Under the pieces are notes generated by a model. It did no database searches and had not been told where the DNA came from. It worked only from the letters and a program-made list of their open reading frames with translations. The position numbers were made by a program, and so were the translations under genes. A stretch of 64,000 bases of DNA from Paenibacillus sanguinis 2301083 = DSM 16941 (lineage in GTDB: Bacteria > Bacillota > Bacilli > Paenibacillales > Paenibacillaceae). Within the stretch, counting starts at the first letter, position 1; every line of letters starts with the position of its first letter. The stretch lies in the NCBI RefSeq assembly GCF_000374825.1, contig NZ_KB895393.1:1-64000 (forward strand). The letters are read 5' to 3'. Of the stretch, positions 1 through 9,279 are shown piece by piece.

Positions 1-227
1 GCTTTGCCTTTAAAGAGGACGGAAAAACCAATACCAGCCACTATGGAAACAAAAAAAGCGAGTTCTGCGCAGCCACGCAAACCCGCTCCTAACCATCCGT
101 GGAGATCCACGGTAAACACCATAACTAACCATAGCACAAAACAAAGCTCATTCCAAGATGCTATGTATTCACAGCATAGCAGCTATTCGGAGACCTCCTG
201 GTGAAGCAGGAGGCTCCAACGAATAAA

Positions 228-264
228 GTGACATTTTCATAGCACAGTTAAGGTGACATTTTCA
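228..264. repeat. Paired GTGACATTTTCA motifs, IS21-type element end
   Basis: Two copies of GTGACATTTTCA (228-239 and 253-264) lie 25 bases apart. Multiple direct copies of this kind of motif are characteristic of the terminal regions of IS21-family elements, so this may be the end of an IS21-like element or a remnant of one. No istA or istB reading frame is visible inside the window. The rest of 1-303 holds a short hairpin (arms 194-200 and 207-213) and no reading frame that I can support. The family assignment is from memory of the motif, not from a search. Confidence 0.35.
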
Positions 265-303
265 CAGACGATTGACAAGGCGATTCAGAAGCTAAGCTAT
301 GTA

Positions 304-663
304 CTATGCCGCTAACCCTCTAGGGTCCGAGCCATATTGATTGGCTGCCGATTGACCTTCTTGAGCCAGGAAAAAGAGAAGAATAATCGAGCCAACTGCC
401 GGAACTAAGGAAATAAGCACAAACCAGCCACTTTTGCCTGTATCATGCAGACGACGAATAGCAACTGCCACCGACGGCAACAACACGGCAAGCAAGTAGA
501 CATTAGCCAGAATTAAGCCTAGTGTTTGATGAATAATTCCACCAACAATACTTAGAGCCAAGACAGCAAGTGCATTAAACAGGAAGAACATCCAATACTC
601 TTGGCGACTTGCCCGCCCTTGAAACCCTGTATAATTTTTCAAAACCTTTAAATACCACTCCAT
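304..663 (-). CDS. DUF805 family inner-membrane protein
   Basis: Small integral membrane protein of about 119 residues with three to four hydrophobic segments. The N-terminal stretch MEWYLKVLKNYTGFQGRASR and the RRLHDTGKSGWF segment are the hallmarks of the DUF805 family, whose molecular role is not established. The ATG at 663 is preferred over the upstream in-frame ATG at 708 because GAGGTGG sits eight bases upstream of it. It stands alone between the element-end repeats and the serine hydrolase gene. Family confidence is high; function is unknown. Confidence 0.8.
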   Translation of the reverse strand: MEWYLKVLKNYTGFQGRASRQEYWMFFLFNALAVLALSIVGGIIHQTLGLILANVYLLAVLLPSVAVAIRRLHDTGKSGWFVLISLVPAVGSIILLFFLAQEGQSAANQYGSDPRGLAA

Positions 664-787
664 CTTGCACTCCACCTCTTCTTTTTTGATTAGCTGCGTT
701 TTCCGCATTCACAATATTATCGGATTTTCATTTGAAAAGCTTGCTTTTTGTTCATAATTATTCAAAAAAACGTATAAAGACCTACAA

Positions 788-837
788 AGTGAAAAAAGTC
801 CTACGAGAGACTATACTCTCTTACAGGACTTTTCACT
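788..837 (-). terminator. Hairpin terminator after the serine hydrolase gene
   Basis: Arms AGTGAAAA(AA)GTCCT and AGGACTTTTCACT pair around an inner GAGAG/CTCTC stem. On the minus strand a T-run lies in the 3' arm. It sits 36 bases beyond the stop of the gene ending at 873. Confidence 0.6.
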
Positions 838-872
838 TCTTGCCATTTCATAAATGCAAGTCTTATCACCTA

Positions 873-2942
873 TTACTTCGCCAACTTAATCTCGAATACA
901 TCTCCTGCCAGACCGCCGAATACGATAATGCCATTCTCTGGCAGAAGCGCCGCGCGATTGCCACTGGCTCCCGAGAACTCCACCAGCGCCCCGTCTGCCG
1001 TATAGACGGCGAATCCCCCGCCAGCCGGAAGCTGTACACTCATCGTTTTCCCGGCGGCTTCACGGCCGACCTTGAACCACTGTACATAACCGGATTCAGG
1101 GATCGTAACCCGTGAAGCCGAGCCGCCATAAATCGTGCTTACTGCCGCTTCACTTACGTAAGTGCGCCCATCTGCCAGCAGGTACTCTACTCCGCCTTGC
1201 TGCTGGAAGTTGAGATCAAAAGCGTCACGGCCGTTCATCACTGGAATTTCCGCGATATTAACAGCATGGTTCGCATCCTTAATCTTTGTTCCATTTGCAT
1301 AGCTGCCTCCTTCATCCAGCACGATTGGCTTCCACAGAATGGATGAAGGGGAGAGATAAAAGAGGGAATTGATCTTCTCGTCCAATGCATAATACGTTTT
1401 CCCTGCTCTTTGCTGCCACACCTTTAACACCTCTGGGCTCAGCACGTTCTCTTCCAGCTTTTGAAATTCATAGTAGGCCATCAGCGTCTGGCCAAGGCCC
1501 GGGAATTCCAGCATGGCCCGGGTACGAATATACGTATGTCCATTAGTTTGCTCATCAAAGCTGATCAAGGTATGGCCATCTTCACTGGTGAACTCTCCAT
1601 CACCAGTGTATACATAGTTCTGTCCCGGAATCATGCCGTCTAATAGTTCTGGCATGGCAATCTCACCATCTCCTACACTCACCTTAAGGGTTGAACCTAC
1701 CGTTCCGTATAGACCGGAGAACTCGCGCAGTTCACTTGGCATATCTACCTTCACAGGCGCTTCGAGGGTTGGCTGAGGCAGCACTTCAGCAATTCGCCCC
1801 GTCTCCTGTAAATAAGCCAGCATAATATTGGATGCCGCCAGCGTATTGAAGATGGATGAGCCGCCTGAGGTCAGCAACGCGATAGACATGCCTTCTTCCG
1901 GCAAAGCAACCAACGCCGAATGATAGATAATCGTGTCTCCCCCCTTGGTCACGGCCTTAATGCCGTATTGGTCAAATGGACTAAGATCCACGGAATCCCA
2001 TCCCAGACCGTAGCCATACGTATTGGTCTCGTCTTTAACCCAGACGCCCTTGCGGTACTCTTTGGCTTGCATGGCCAGTGCGGAAGCAGCAGTCATTAGC
2101 TCAGGACGCTTACCTGTCAGTACCTCCGAGAACAGAGTTACTTCTTCCGCAGTGGAGTAAATACCGCCCGTTCCCAGTATATTTGGATTCTCATGCGGTA
2201 GATCCCCGGCAATTCCCGGGAACCGCGCCGGGCTCAGCGAAGCCCGATTGAATGTATCCAGCGGTGTCTTGGTGGAGGTTAACCCAAGGGGGACGCTGAT
2301 ATAGCGGTCCAGATATTCGCTATAGCTTAACCCGCTTACCCGTTCCACCAGAAGCTGCAGCAATTGAAATCCATCATTCGCATAGACGGAATACTCTCCC
2401 GGATTAGATTTGAGCCGCTCGTTACGCAAATTATCCAACAATGTATCATAGTTCTGCGAGTCATTATCCGCCATCAGCATACTATTCTTATAATGGCTCC
2501 CGTAAAATCCGGCCGAATGATTCATGAGCATCCGGATTGTAATTTGCTTGTAGCGCTCATCCGCCATTTGAAAATCAGGAATGTAATCCGTAAGTGGACG
2601 GTCAATGTCTACTTTTCCCTCCTCAGCCAACATGAGTACGGCTGCGGTAGAGTATACTTTACTTATTGAACCAATTCCGAACATCGTGTCCTTGGAAACG
2701 ACCTCCTGCTTCCCATCTGCTGTAACTCCAAGCCCCCCCGACAACACAACCTTTCCTTGATCCCGGATCGCATACTGCACGCTATTCACGCCATAATCCC
2801 GAACGAGCACTTCAGCGGCTTCCCGCGCTTTGCGCTCTGCCAGTCCGGCATCCTTATGATCTGCCGCACCAACTCCAGCTACCGGTAAAACAAGCATCAG
2901 GGCTGCAATCGCAGCTGCGCCCAGCTTCTTTAATGTATTCAT
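873..2942 (-). CDS. Secreted serine hydrolase, beta-lactamase/PBP4*-like fold
   Basis: Protein of 689 residues with a Sec signal peptide (residues 1-27, ending GVGAAD) and a class C beta-lactamase-type serine hydrolase domain over about residues 40-385. The catalytic Ser-x-x-Lys is S92-I-S-K95 and the Tyr-x-Asn element is Y187-A-N189. The third motif appears as YHSA where H-x-G is usual, so a true beta-lactamase role is unlikely. Family members act as D-peptidases, esterases or amidases. The C-terminal 300 residues form an additional beta-rich region without a recognised motif. The ATG follows GAGGAGATTATCCG. It is probably monocistronic, with its own terminator. Substrate cannot be predicted. 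Confidence 0.8.
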   Translation of the reverse strand: MNTLKKLGAAAIAALMLVLPVAGVGAADHKDAGLAERKAREAAEVLVRDYGVNSVQYAIRDQGKVVLSGGLGVTADGKQEVVSKDTMFGIGSISKVYSTAAVLMLAEEGKVDIDRPLTDYIPDFQMADERYKQITIRMLMNHSAGFYGSHYKNSMLMADNDSQNYDTLLDNLRNERLKSNPGEYSVYANDGFQLLQLLVERVSGLSYSEYLDRYISVPLGLTSTKTPLDTFNRASLSPARFPGIAGDLPHENPNILGTGGIYSTAEEVTLFSEVLTGKRPELMTAASALAMQAKEYRKGVWVKDETNTYGYGLGWDSVDLSPFDQYGIKAVTKGGDTIIYHSALVALPEEGMSIALLTSGGSSIFNTLAASNIMLAYLQETGRIAEVLPQPTLEAPVKVDMPSELREFSGLYGTVGSTLKVSVGDGEIAMPELLDGMIPGQNYVYTGDGEFTSEDGHTLISFDEQTNGHTYIRTRAMLEFPGLGQTLMAYYEFQKLEENVLSPEVLKVWQQRAGKTYYALDEKINSLFYLSPSSILWKPIVLDEGGSYANGTKIKDANHAVNIAEIPVMNGRDAFDLNFQQQGGVEYLLADGRTYVSEAAVSTIYGGSASRVTIPESGYVQWFKVGREAAGKTMSVQLPAGGGFAVYTADGALVEFSGASGNRAALLPENGIIVFGGLAGDVFEIKLAK

Positions 2943-3036
2943 CGGATAATCTCCTCTCTTCTCCAGCCAAATTACTTAACTGAATCTTATTATACGAATG
3001 GCTTCCTGCGAGAAGTGTGGAAAGACCCCGAAACGA

Positions 3037-3065
3037 ACAAAAAGACCCCTGAACAGCATGGGGTC
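3037..3065 (-). terminator. Rho-independent terminator of the MFS-LytTR-GHKL operon
   Basis: GACCCC (3044-3049) pairs with GGGGTC (3060-3065) around a ten-base loop. On the minus strand it is followed by a T-run, 13 bases beyond the kinase stop codon. Confidence 0.8.
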
Positions 3066-3078
3066 AGTCCTGACTATT

Positions 3079-4398
3079 TTAGACTAGGGAGTTTTTGGTT
3101 GAAAAAGGGATCATTACCATATTGTCAAATGTGTGATTGGCAGATTCAATCGTCATATGTCCACCGTATTTGGCACAAATTCGTTCAATATTAACTAGGC
3201 CAAAGCCGTGATAACCAGAGCTTGAGCTTGTCTTGCGGGTGCTCAAATCGCTTACCTCACGGTCCACATAATTGCGGACGCAAATCAAAAGTGCAGATTT
3301 GTTAGAACGGAGCTGGATCCGGATATGTCGGTCCTGCGCGATCCGTACCTTTTTGGAAGCCTCTATGGCATTATCCAGCAGATTCCCCAGTACGACGCAG
3401 AGATCATAACGTTCAATGCCAAGCTCCCGATCATGCAAGCGAAGCTCGGTATCCATACGTATACCATTCTCCTGACCAATGTTCAGCGCGTTCGTTACCA
3501 ACGCATCGACGACCAGGTTCCCGGTGTTCACCCGGTGGTAAGCATGCTCCACCTTATTCAGGATGACCCGGATATGTCGGTTCGCCTCGTCTACCTGCCC
3601 CTGATCAATGCATTCAGCGACATAGAGCAACTGCATGTTGGTATCATGGATGATGCTTTTGATCTTCTTGAAGCTGTGGACCGTCTTCTCGTAGTTGGCA
3701 TCCTGATAATCCATCTGCTGCTGGAGCCCGGCATTCTCATGCAACAATTGGAACCTGGCAATCACGGTATCCAGTATATAAACCACCAGCACATTTAATA
3801 CGATGGAGCCGATAATCGAGATGATGTAATGAATGTTCTTCTCGCTGTAGACAGACAGCACGTTCACTTGATAGATGCTGATGACCGGCACGCTTAGAAA
3901 CATCAGGTAATAGCGTGAATCCAGGGGAAAGCTGCGGCGTTTGGCAACAAACCGGATAATCTGCACGACGGCAAACATAATCATACAGCTCAGCAAAATA
4001 CTCATCTTGGCATACAACATCCCTTCCCGCCCCTGCACAATCTCCCCATTGTCCAGAACCAAAGAGGTCGAAGGATTGAGCCAATACAAACAAAGCAAGT
4101 TGATGAGGGAGAGGAGCACAGCATACAGCACCGAGAAGATTACCCTCATGCGCATCTCCACCTCATACCCCATCGCCAGACAAAAGATGACCAATAAGGC
4201 GATCAAGGAGGACAAAAGCGGTGTAAAGTAGGCACTCATATACCAAAAATTCAGCAGAAAAAAGAGAAGAATAAACCATCTCTTCGTAGGCTTGCTCTTC
4301 TCCTTGCCAAACACGGAGTTAAAGTAGAAATTGATCTGCACAGCCATAACCAACACCACACTCAAATTAAGAAAAAGCAGCATTCCGTCCATCTTCAC
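3079..4398 (-). CDS. GHKL-type sensor histidine kinase (AgrC/CitA-like)
   Basis: Membrane sensor kinase of 439 residues with about six transmembrane helices over residues 5-215. A dimerisation/phosphoacceptor helix follows, with a likely phosphoacceptor histidine at H251 (IIHDTNMQL). The C-terminal GHKL ATPase shows the N-box (GNLLDNAIEAS) and a GFGLVNI glycine box. Such kinases phosphorylate LytTR regulators, as AgrC does AgrA. It starts at a GTG that overlaps the stop of the upstream LytTR regulator gene by four bases, so translation is probably coupled. No signal-peptide gene (AgrD-like) or AgrB is adjacent, so the ligand is unknown. Confidence 0.85.
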   Translation of the reverse strand: MKMDGMLLFLNLSVVLVMAVQINFYFNSVFGKEKSKPTKRWFILLFFLLNFWYMSAYFTPLLSSLIALLVIFCLAMGYEVEMRMRVIFSVLYAVLLSLINLLCLYWLNPSTSLVLDNGEIVQGREGMLYAKMSILLSCMIMFAVVQIIRFVAKRRSFPLDSRYYLMFLSVPVISIYQVNVLSVYSEKNIHYIISIIGSIVLNVLVVYILDTVIARFQLLHENAGLQQQMDYQDANYEKTVHSFKKIKSIIHDTNMQLLYVAECIDQGQVDEANRHIRVILNKVEHAYHRVNTGNLVVDALVTNALNIGQENGIRMDTELRLHDRELGIERYDLCVVLGNLLDNAIEASKKVRIAQDRHIRIQLRSNKSALLICVRNYVDREVSDLSTRKTSSSSGYHGFGLVNIERICAKYGGHMTIESANHTFDNMVMIPFSTKNSLV

Positions 4399-5135
4399 TC
4401 CGCCTTCAAGACCATAAATTTTGTACAGGCATCCTTGACTTCCTTCATTTTGGACCTGCCAATCGGCAACTGCATGCCGTTCGACATCACCACCTGCCCC
4501 CCTGAAAACTTATGCACATGCAATAAATTAATCAAAATGGAGCGGTGGATTTGCAGGAAATGTTCCGCCTTGAGCGCTGAGGCATAACCAGAGATTAATC
4601 CTTTGCCTTCGTATACGGCATGTGTGGTCGTGAACTTGAGTTTATTCTTGACCGTCAAGCTCTTCACGACCTCAATGGCAATAATATCATCTTGTCTGAG
4701 CACAATTTCTTCATGCGCAGATTTGATAATCAGAATATCTGATTCACTTTCCTGAAAGAAGCGGCATACCTTCAACATCTTCTCTTCAAATATTTCAGGC
4801 TCCACAGGCTTGATCAGATATTGAAATGTGATGACATCAAAGCTCTCCAGCATATACTCCGGATAGCTGGTCAGGAAGATGACCTGCTCACTCTGCCGCT
4901 TCATCTCCCGTAGTCTGCGGGCTGTCTCTATTCCATTCAGTCCATTCATTTCAATATCCAGAATAAGAACATGGAACGGTTCGCCACCAGTCTCATAATA
5001 CTTAACCAAACACTCTCCTGCCTCAAATGCTGTGACTTCAAAATCAATTCCGCTCTTGAACGATAGGGCCAGCAGCCATTGCCGGACCTGCTCCCGCTGT
5101 TTCTCTTCATCATCGCAAATCGCAATACGATACAA
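4395..5135 (-). CDS. LytTR-family response regulator
   Basis: Protein of 246 residues. The N-terminal receiver (residues 1-120) has the acidic pocket CDDEE and the phosphoacceptor segment LILDIEMNGLNGIE. The C-terminal LytTR DNA-binding domain (about 140-240) shows the typical HRSILINLLHV and LPIGRSKMKEV blocks. It starts at TTG seven bases after AGGAGGCGG, 25 bases downstream of the MFS gene and overlapping the kinase gene. It is the cognate regulator of the kinase that follows. Regulated genes probably include its own operon, which is an inference from layout. Confidence 0.88.
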   Translation of the reverse strand: MYRIAICDDEEKQREQVRQWLLALSFKSGIDFEVTAFEAGECLVKYYETGGEPFHVLILDIEMNGLNGIETARRLREMKRQSEQVIFLTSYPEYMLESFDVITFQYLIKPVEPEIFEEKMLKVCRFFQESESDILIIKSAHEEIVLRQDDIIAIEVVKSLTVKNKLKFTTTHAVYEGKGLISGYASALKAEHFLQIHRSILINLLHVHKFSGGQVVMSNGMQLPIGRSKMKEVKDACTKFMVLKAE

Positions 5136-5160
5136 GAAGCCGCCTCCTATCTCGTTTGGA

Positions 5161-6405
5161 TTAAATCAGTTCCCCGCGTCTTTTGAGATAACGATATAAA
5201 ACAAAGCCGCAAAGCATACACAGAAGGGCACATAGTCCGATAAATGCGTATCCTGCCTGTAGCCCGCGCAATAACCCCATCTGTGTCGCTTCCCCGTATA
5301 TTTTTTTGACCATTTCAATGACAAAACCAATCAGATAATTCCCAATAACACTACCAAGTCCCATCAAAGTCACGGTAAAGGTGATGGCCGTGTCGCTCCC
5401 TCGCGGATAACGCTTGGCAATAAAGGCCATGACCGTTGGATAAATCATGGCGATGCCCAGCCCCGAGGCGGCAAACAGGAAGGACCAACGCTCCCCTCCA
5501 GCGATCGCGACAAATGTGCATACTGCCGAGAAACCAGAGAAGATGATCAGAGATAAGGTAAAGCCAATTTTGTCCGTCACCGGGCCCAATACGAGCCGCC
5601 CCACCGAGAATAGCAGGAAGAAGATCGATAATAGGCCGGATGCCTTGACGGTATCCCAATGGTACGCCTTCTCCAGGAAATTGACCAGCCAACCTCCAAC
5701 CGCAAGCTCGGATACAACGCCAAAGGACAGAATGAGCACGATCCACCATAATGCCGGGTCCCGTGTTAGCTCCTTAAACGAAGTCCGGCTCTCCAGCGGC
5801 AAATCGTCTCCCGGAAACTTACTGTACAAGGCGCTCAGGATGGGAAGCAAGGACAAGGAAAGCATTACCAGATACATGCCCCTCCAATCCAGAACATGCC
5901 CAAATATCTGCATCGACATAACACCGGTAGCCAGCAAAGGCGCAACAGTCGAACTGATTCCATAGAAGAAGTGCGACAGGTTCATCATTGTACCTACATT
6001 TTTGACAAAGATACGAGCACCTAGAATAGCCAAAGCAATTTCCAACATGCCGTTGCCAATGTACATCAGAAAATATGAACCGGCAAATAACGGATAGGTA
6101 TGAGACAGGAAGATAAAGACCCCTGAAATGAGCATGGCGGCAAAGGACAGGATACTCGTCGCTTTGATCCCCCATTTCCGCACCAGGATGGCCGTAAAGG
6201 AACAGGCAATGAGATAACCCAGCGCATTCAAGGACAACAGACTGCCAAGCTGTTCTTCATTTAAATTGAAGGCAAATTGAATTCTGGGAATAGCAGGTCC
6301 CTTAATATTTTCCGAGATGCCAAAAATAATAAAGCCTGAAAAAATCGTGACAAGCTGCATGATGTACAGCTTGTTTTTGGTTATGTATCCTGTATCTAAT
6401 TTCAA
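5161..6405 (-). CDS. MFS transporter, 12 transmembrane helices
   Basis: Integral membrane protein of 414 residues with about twelve predicted helices and a central cytoplasmic loop near residue 200 (KFPGDDLPLESR). The loop motif RKWGIKA after helix 2 and the symmetrical halves are typical of the major facilitator superfamily. The overall look is closest to the FucP/sugar-type or YfkF-like groups, but the substrate cannot be read. It starts at TTG after GGGAGG. It is the first gene of an operon with the LytTR/GHKL two-component pair, so the pair may control or sense its cargo. Confidence 0.82.
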   Translation of the reverse strand: MKLDTGYITKNKLYIMQLVTIFSGFIIFGISENIKGPAIPRIQFAFNLNEEQLGSLLSLNALGYLIACSFTAILVRKWGIKATSILSFAAMLISGVFIFLSHTYPLFAGSYFLMYIGNGMLEIALAILGARIFVKNVGTMMNLSHFFYGISSTVAPLLATGVMSMQIFGHVLDWRGMYLVMLSLSLLPILSALYSKFPGDDLPLESRTSFKELTRDPALWWIVLILSFGVVSELAVGGWLVNFLEKAYHWDTVKASGLLSIFFLLFSVGRLVLGPVTDKIGFTLSLIIFSGFSAVCTFVAIAGGERWSFLFAASGLGIAMIYPTVMAFIAKRYPRGSDTAITFTVTLMGLGSVIGNYLIGFVIEMVKKIYGEATQMGLLRGLQAGYAFIGLCALLCMLCGFVLYRYLKRRGELI

Positions 6406-6478
6406 GTGAGTAATGCCTCCCGCGATAATTATTCATTGCCAATAGATGTTGCGCTTCATATTACAATGCCTATTTTGA

Positions 6479-7087
6479 CTACAATTCAGTTTGAATCTTT
6501 TCTAGCACACCTTCATCAAAACTAGCCCCCGTTATATTTGCACCTGCCCAAATCACATTATCCAACTTTGCATTAATAAAGCTTACATTTTCAAAATTTC
6601 CATTAGTAAGATTTGCCCCACTAAGATCGACATCTCTAAAGGATGCATATTTCGCATTGGTTCCTGTTAAATTTGCATTTCGAAATGTACTTCCATTAAA
6701 AATGGAGTCATATAAGTCCCCATCTGTTAAATCAACCTGATCAAAGCACGCCCTCTCACAAAAACTGATTTTAACTTTAGCAAATCTCATAATTGATTTA
6801 GTGAAATCTGTGTCCCTAAAATAGCAATCTGCAAAATCAGCATTTTCCAAATTGCAACTTTGAAAGTCAGCCGAACTGAAGTTACAATCACGAAAGGACG
6901 TTCTCATCATAGAGGATGCACTTAATTTGACCCCGATAGCTATCATTTGATCAGCTACAAGTTCAGAAAGATCGGCAAAAGTAAGATCTATTTCTGAAAT
7001 ATCCATTGATTTGATAATATTTTTCTCATGTATAGAAAGTGGTATTTTCAAGAGTATTTCATCTCTTTCGCTTCCTTGACCAGCCAT
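6479..7087 (-). CDS. Pentapeptide-repeat protein
   Basis: Protein of 202 residues. From about residue 30 to the end it is built of A(D/N)LxX five-residue repeats (DLTFADLSE, NADFADCYF, NANLTGTNA, GANLTNGNF, GANITGASF), which fold as a right-handed quadrilateral beta-helix. Such proteins include DNA-mimicking gyrase protectors and immunity factors of toxin systems. The ATG follows GGGAGGAGTGA and overlaps the upstream gene (ending 7059) by 29 bases, so the two are coupled. It lies at one end of the AT-rich immunity-like island. Confidence 0.85.
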   Translation of the reverse strand: MAGQGSERDEILLKIPLSIHEKNIIKSMDISEIDLTFADLSELVADQMIAIGVKLSASSMMRTSFRDCNFSSADFQSCNLENADFADCYFRDTDFTKSIMRFAKVKISFCERACFDQVDLTDGDLYDSIFNGSTFRNANLTGTNAKYASFRDVDLSGANLTNGNFENVSFINAKLDNVIWAGANITGASFDEGVLEKIQTEL

Positions 7088-7901
7088 TCACTCCTCCCCC
7101 CTGTCTCAATCTTTGTAAATTCTTTAAATATTTTTCCCACGCTTTATTTGCATTAAATGAAACTGATCTTTTACTTTCACTAAAGTTGGGAATAGCAAAT
7201 ACCTCGTACTGCTCCATGTAATCCATTACACAAATCCAGCGATCAAGTAGCTCATTAACATCTGCCTCCCAAGGCTTAGCTACAAGATCAACTCGAATAC
7301 CTCCCCAATCAGTTTCTGTAACGTCAGCAGGTATATTTAAGAATGTCTCTTTATGAAACAAATCAAGTATATCTCCACTAAAATAAGTTCGAGTTCCCAT
7401 TCCCAATGGACCAGATGGCCCAAAGTTAACCGGAGCAGGTTGAGAGCAAAAATTCATCCATTTGTGTTTGCGATCACGTTCAGATTGCCATGGTGTAGAA
7501 ACTGGCCAAAAGCTGTGAGTAATTCCGTAGCGTGGCTTAATAATACTTGCGATAACTTCTGATAGTTCATAAATTTCAGGCCAAAGCTTCCTGGGAGTAT
7601 TTTTAAAATCAAAGCCAAAATAAGCTCTAAAACTTGATATTAAATCAAAGCTCCCCGAATATTCTATTGAATGCGTTCGCTGAAGGTGTAACTCCGAGAA
7701 TCTTGGTTGTTGCATAGCTATCCTTTCCTTAATCTCATCCCGGTCGTAGTCAAGTTTTACCATCTCCGTATTTCCCCATAAGGTTGGTATAAAATAATCT
7801 TTTGTTTCAAAAATATTTAATACATTGTTTATGACAGCTATCTCTTGCAAATCAACACTAGGAAACATAGAGATGCCAATAATTTTTGGTAATTCATTCA
7901 T
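7059..7901 (-). CDS. Unknown soluble protein, candidate immunity protein
   Basis: Hypothetical protein of 280 residues with no signal peptide or membrane segment. It is rich in aromatic residues, with conserved-looking patches such as KHKWMNFCSQPAP, GTRTYFSGDILDLFHK and DWGGIRVDLVAKPWE. I do not recognise the family. The ATG follows GGAGGTAG. It overlaps the pentapeptide-repeat gene and sits among small proteins of toxin-immunity type, which makes an immunity role plausible, but that rests only on neighbours. Confidence 0.6.
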   Translation of the reverse strand: MNELPKIIGISMFPSVDLQEIAVINNVLNIFETKDYFIPTLWGNTEMVKLDYDRDEIKERIAMQQPRFSELHLQRTHSIEYSGSFDLISSFRAYFGFDFKNTPRKLWPEIYELSEVIASIIKPRYGITHSFWPVSTPWQSERDRKHKWMNFCSQPAPVNFGPSGPLGMGTRTYFSGDILDLFHKETFLNIPADVTETDWGGIRVDLVAKPWEADVNELLDRWICVMDYMEQYEVFAIPNFSESKRSVSFNANKAWEKYLKNLQRLRQGGGVNGWSRKRKR

Positions 7902-7989
7902 ATTTTAACTACCTCCAATTCAACCTATATCTTGGGATATCCAGCACTGCTTGGGAGTTGCTTTGCCATCACAAAAGATCAGAAGGAAG

Positions 7990-8025
7990 AAAAAAACACA
8001 ATACGAATGGGGAACTCGCATTGTG
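7990..8025 (-). terminator. Rho-independent terminator
   Basis: CACAAT (7997-8002) pairs with ATTGTG (8020-8025), extended by inner CG pairs. On the minus strand it is followed by a run of T. It ends the transcript of the gene at 8038-9216. Confidence 0.7.
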
Positions 8026-8037
8026 CAATTCTACGTA

Positions 8038-9216
8038 TTACTCAAAGCCAATAACAATCCATTCATCAACGTGATCCCAAAAATGAATATTATATCTAGG
8101 TTGCAATTTTGCTGACCAAAAAGTTGCATTCCCATTATTACAGTTGTTGTAATCAACAGCTATATAAGAACCCATTCCGTTACTAAAAAATCCAAACGAG
8201 GTGTTTAAATCGATTTGAATAGGTTCTTTAAGATCGTCGATAATACTCCAATCCAAATCATCATCACCTAGAAATGTTACAAATTCCAAGGGTACTAACC
8301 CCATCGATACACTTGCATAATAATAAAATCCATTATGAACATTTTCATAAAATTGTTGAATGGTTACAGGAATCTTATCCCAATTCCGTTCCAATTCATC
8401 GTTATGAAATTCTTCTTGTGGGTTTCGCCCTTCATAGTAGGTTACCCCACCGTTTGGTTTTTTTATAGTATATAGAATTGAATATCTTTTTGAATCACTA
8501 TCTTCTATTTCCAATAATTCAATATCATCAATATTTTTAGTCAAATATAATATTAAATTGCTCAGTTCCCTTCCAACATATTTTTTCCAAATCTCCAGAA
8601 GCATATCGATTCTTACTCTAATGTCTTGCTCCCTAAAAAGTCTATGCCAAGAATCTGGTATCAATTTTTGTTTACTTTCATCTAGGTCCTTAATGGTTAT
8701 TAAATTAGCACTTGTATCAAATTCCCTTAAATAGTGAATCTTCTGTTCCATATTATCAATAAAAGCTTTATGCTTATCTTGATAATCTTTTGATTGTTTT
8801 TCAATAATATTTTTCAATAATTGGACTACTTCTTCTTTTTTGGACGGTGAGATCAGACTAAGTATATCTATAAAGGGTTGTCTTAAATTCCTTGAGTCAA
8901 TAATACTCTTAAACAGTCTCTCCATACACTTTTGCGCATGTGGCTTCATGGTTTCCATTCCTTCAATGACTTTCAATAACCCTTCCCTGATCCCATGGCG
9001 TTGAGCAATATAGAATATAGTTTCCATTAAATCGCCGATAATTGCCGGTTCAAATATCTCATCATGGAAAAGTTCACACAATGCAATGATGGAGTTATTA
9101 TCTGCTGACTCTCCTACTTCATTTAATAATCTCACGATGTCTTCGATCTCATAATCTTCATGATCTAAAAATCGCATTTTTTTAATAGCAGAAATTTTGT
9201 TTTCGATAGTACTCAC
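8038..9216 (-). CDS. Imm30-like plus SUKH (SMI1/KNR4) two-domain immunity protein
   Basis: Protein of 392 residues with two parts. Residues 20-150 resemble the Imm30 helical family (SIIALCELFHDEIFEPAIIG and following repeats). Residues 265-392 match the SUKH/SMI1-KNR4 pattern, with DKIPVTIQQFYENVHNGF, then VPLEFVTFLGDDD and a terminal acidic WIVIGFE. SUKH proteins are the most widespread immunity proteins of bacterial polymorphic toxins. A segment of about 110 charged residues joins the domains. The start is GTG six bases after AAGGAGG. Both domain calls are by eye; the SUKH call is the stronger. Confidence 0.65.
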   Translation of the reverse strand: MSTIENKISAIKKMRFLDHEDYEIEDIVRLLNEVGESADNNSIIALCELFHDEIFEPAIIGDLMETIFYIAQRHGIREGLLKVIEGMETMKPHAQKCMERLFKSIIDSRNLRQPFIDILSLISPSKKEEVVQLLKNIIEKQSKDYQDKHKAFIDNMEQKIHYLREFDTSANLITIKDLDESKQKLIPDSWHRLFREQDIRVRIDMLLEIWKKYVGRELSNLILYLTKNIDDIELLEIEDSDSKRYSILYTIKKPNGGVTYYEGRNPQEEFHNDELERNWDKIPVTIQQFYENVHNGFYYYASVSMGLVPLEFVTFLGDDDLDWSIIDDLKEPIQIDLNTSFGFFSNGMGSYIAVDYNNCNNGNATFWSAKLQPRYNIHFWDHVDEWIVIGFE

Positions 9217-9279
9217 ACTACTCCTCCTTCATGCCTGAAATTTATATTTTCTCGTCTTCCATATAACAAATATCTGGAA

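Noticed and set aside
4..204. Frame of 66 residues at the left edge
   Set aside because: No ribosome binding site, polar low-complexity sequence, and competing open frames on the other strand; no support as coding.
732..1115. Plus-strand frame of 127 residues
   Set aside because: It is antisense to the serine hydrolase gene and its terminator, has no ribosome binding site and no protein-like composition.
8640..8680. LIPDSWHRLF in the Imm30/SUKH protein as a copy of LIPESWDKLF near 10370
   Set aside because: The second stretch is the translated terminator region and the flanking residues do not align, so the resemblance is probably chance.
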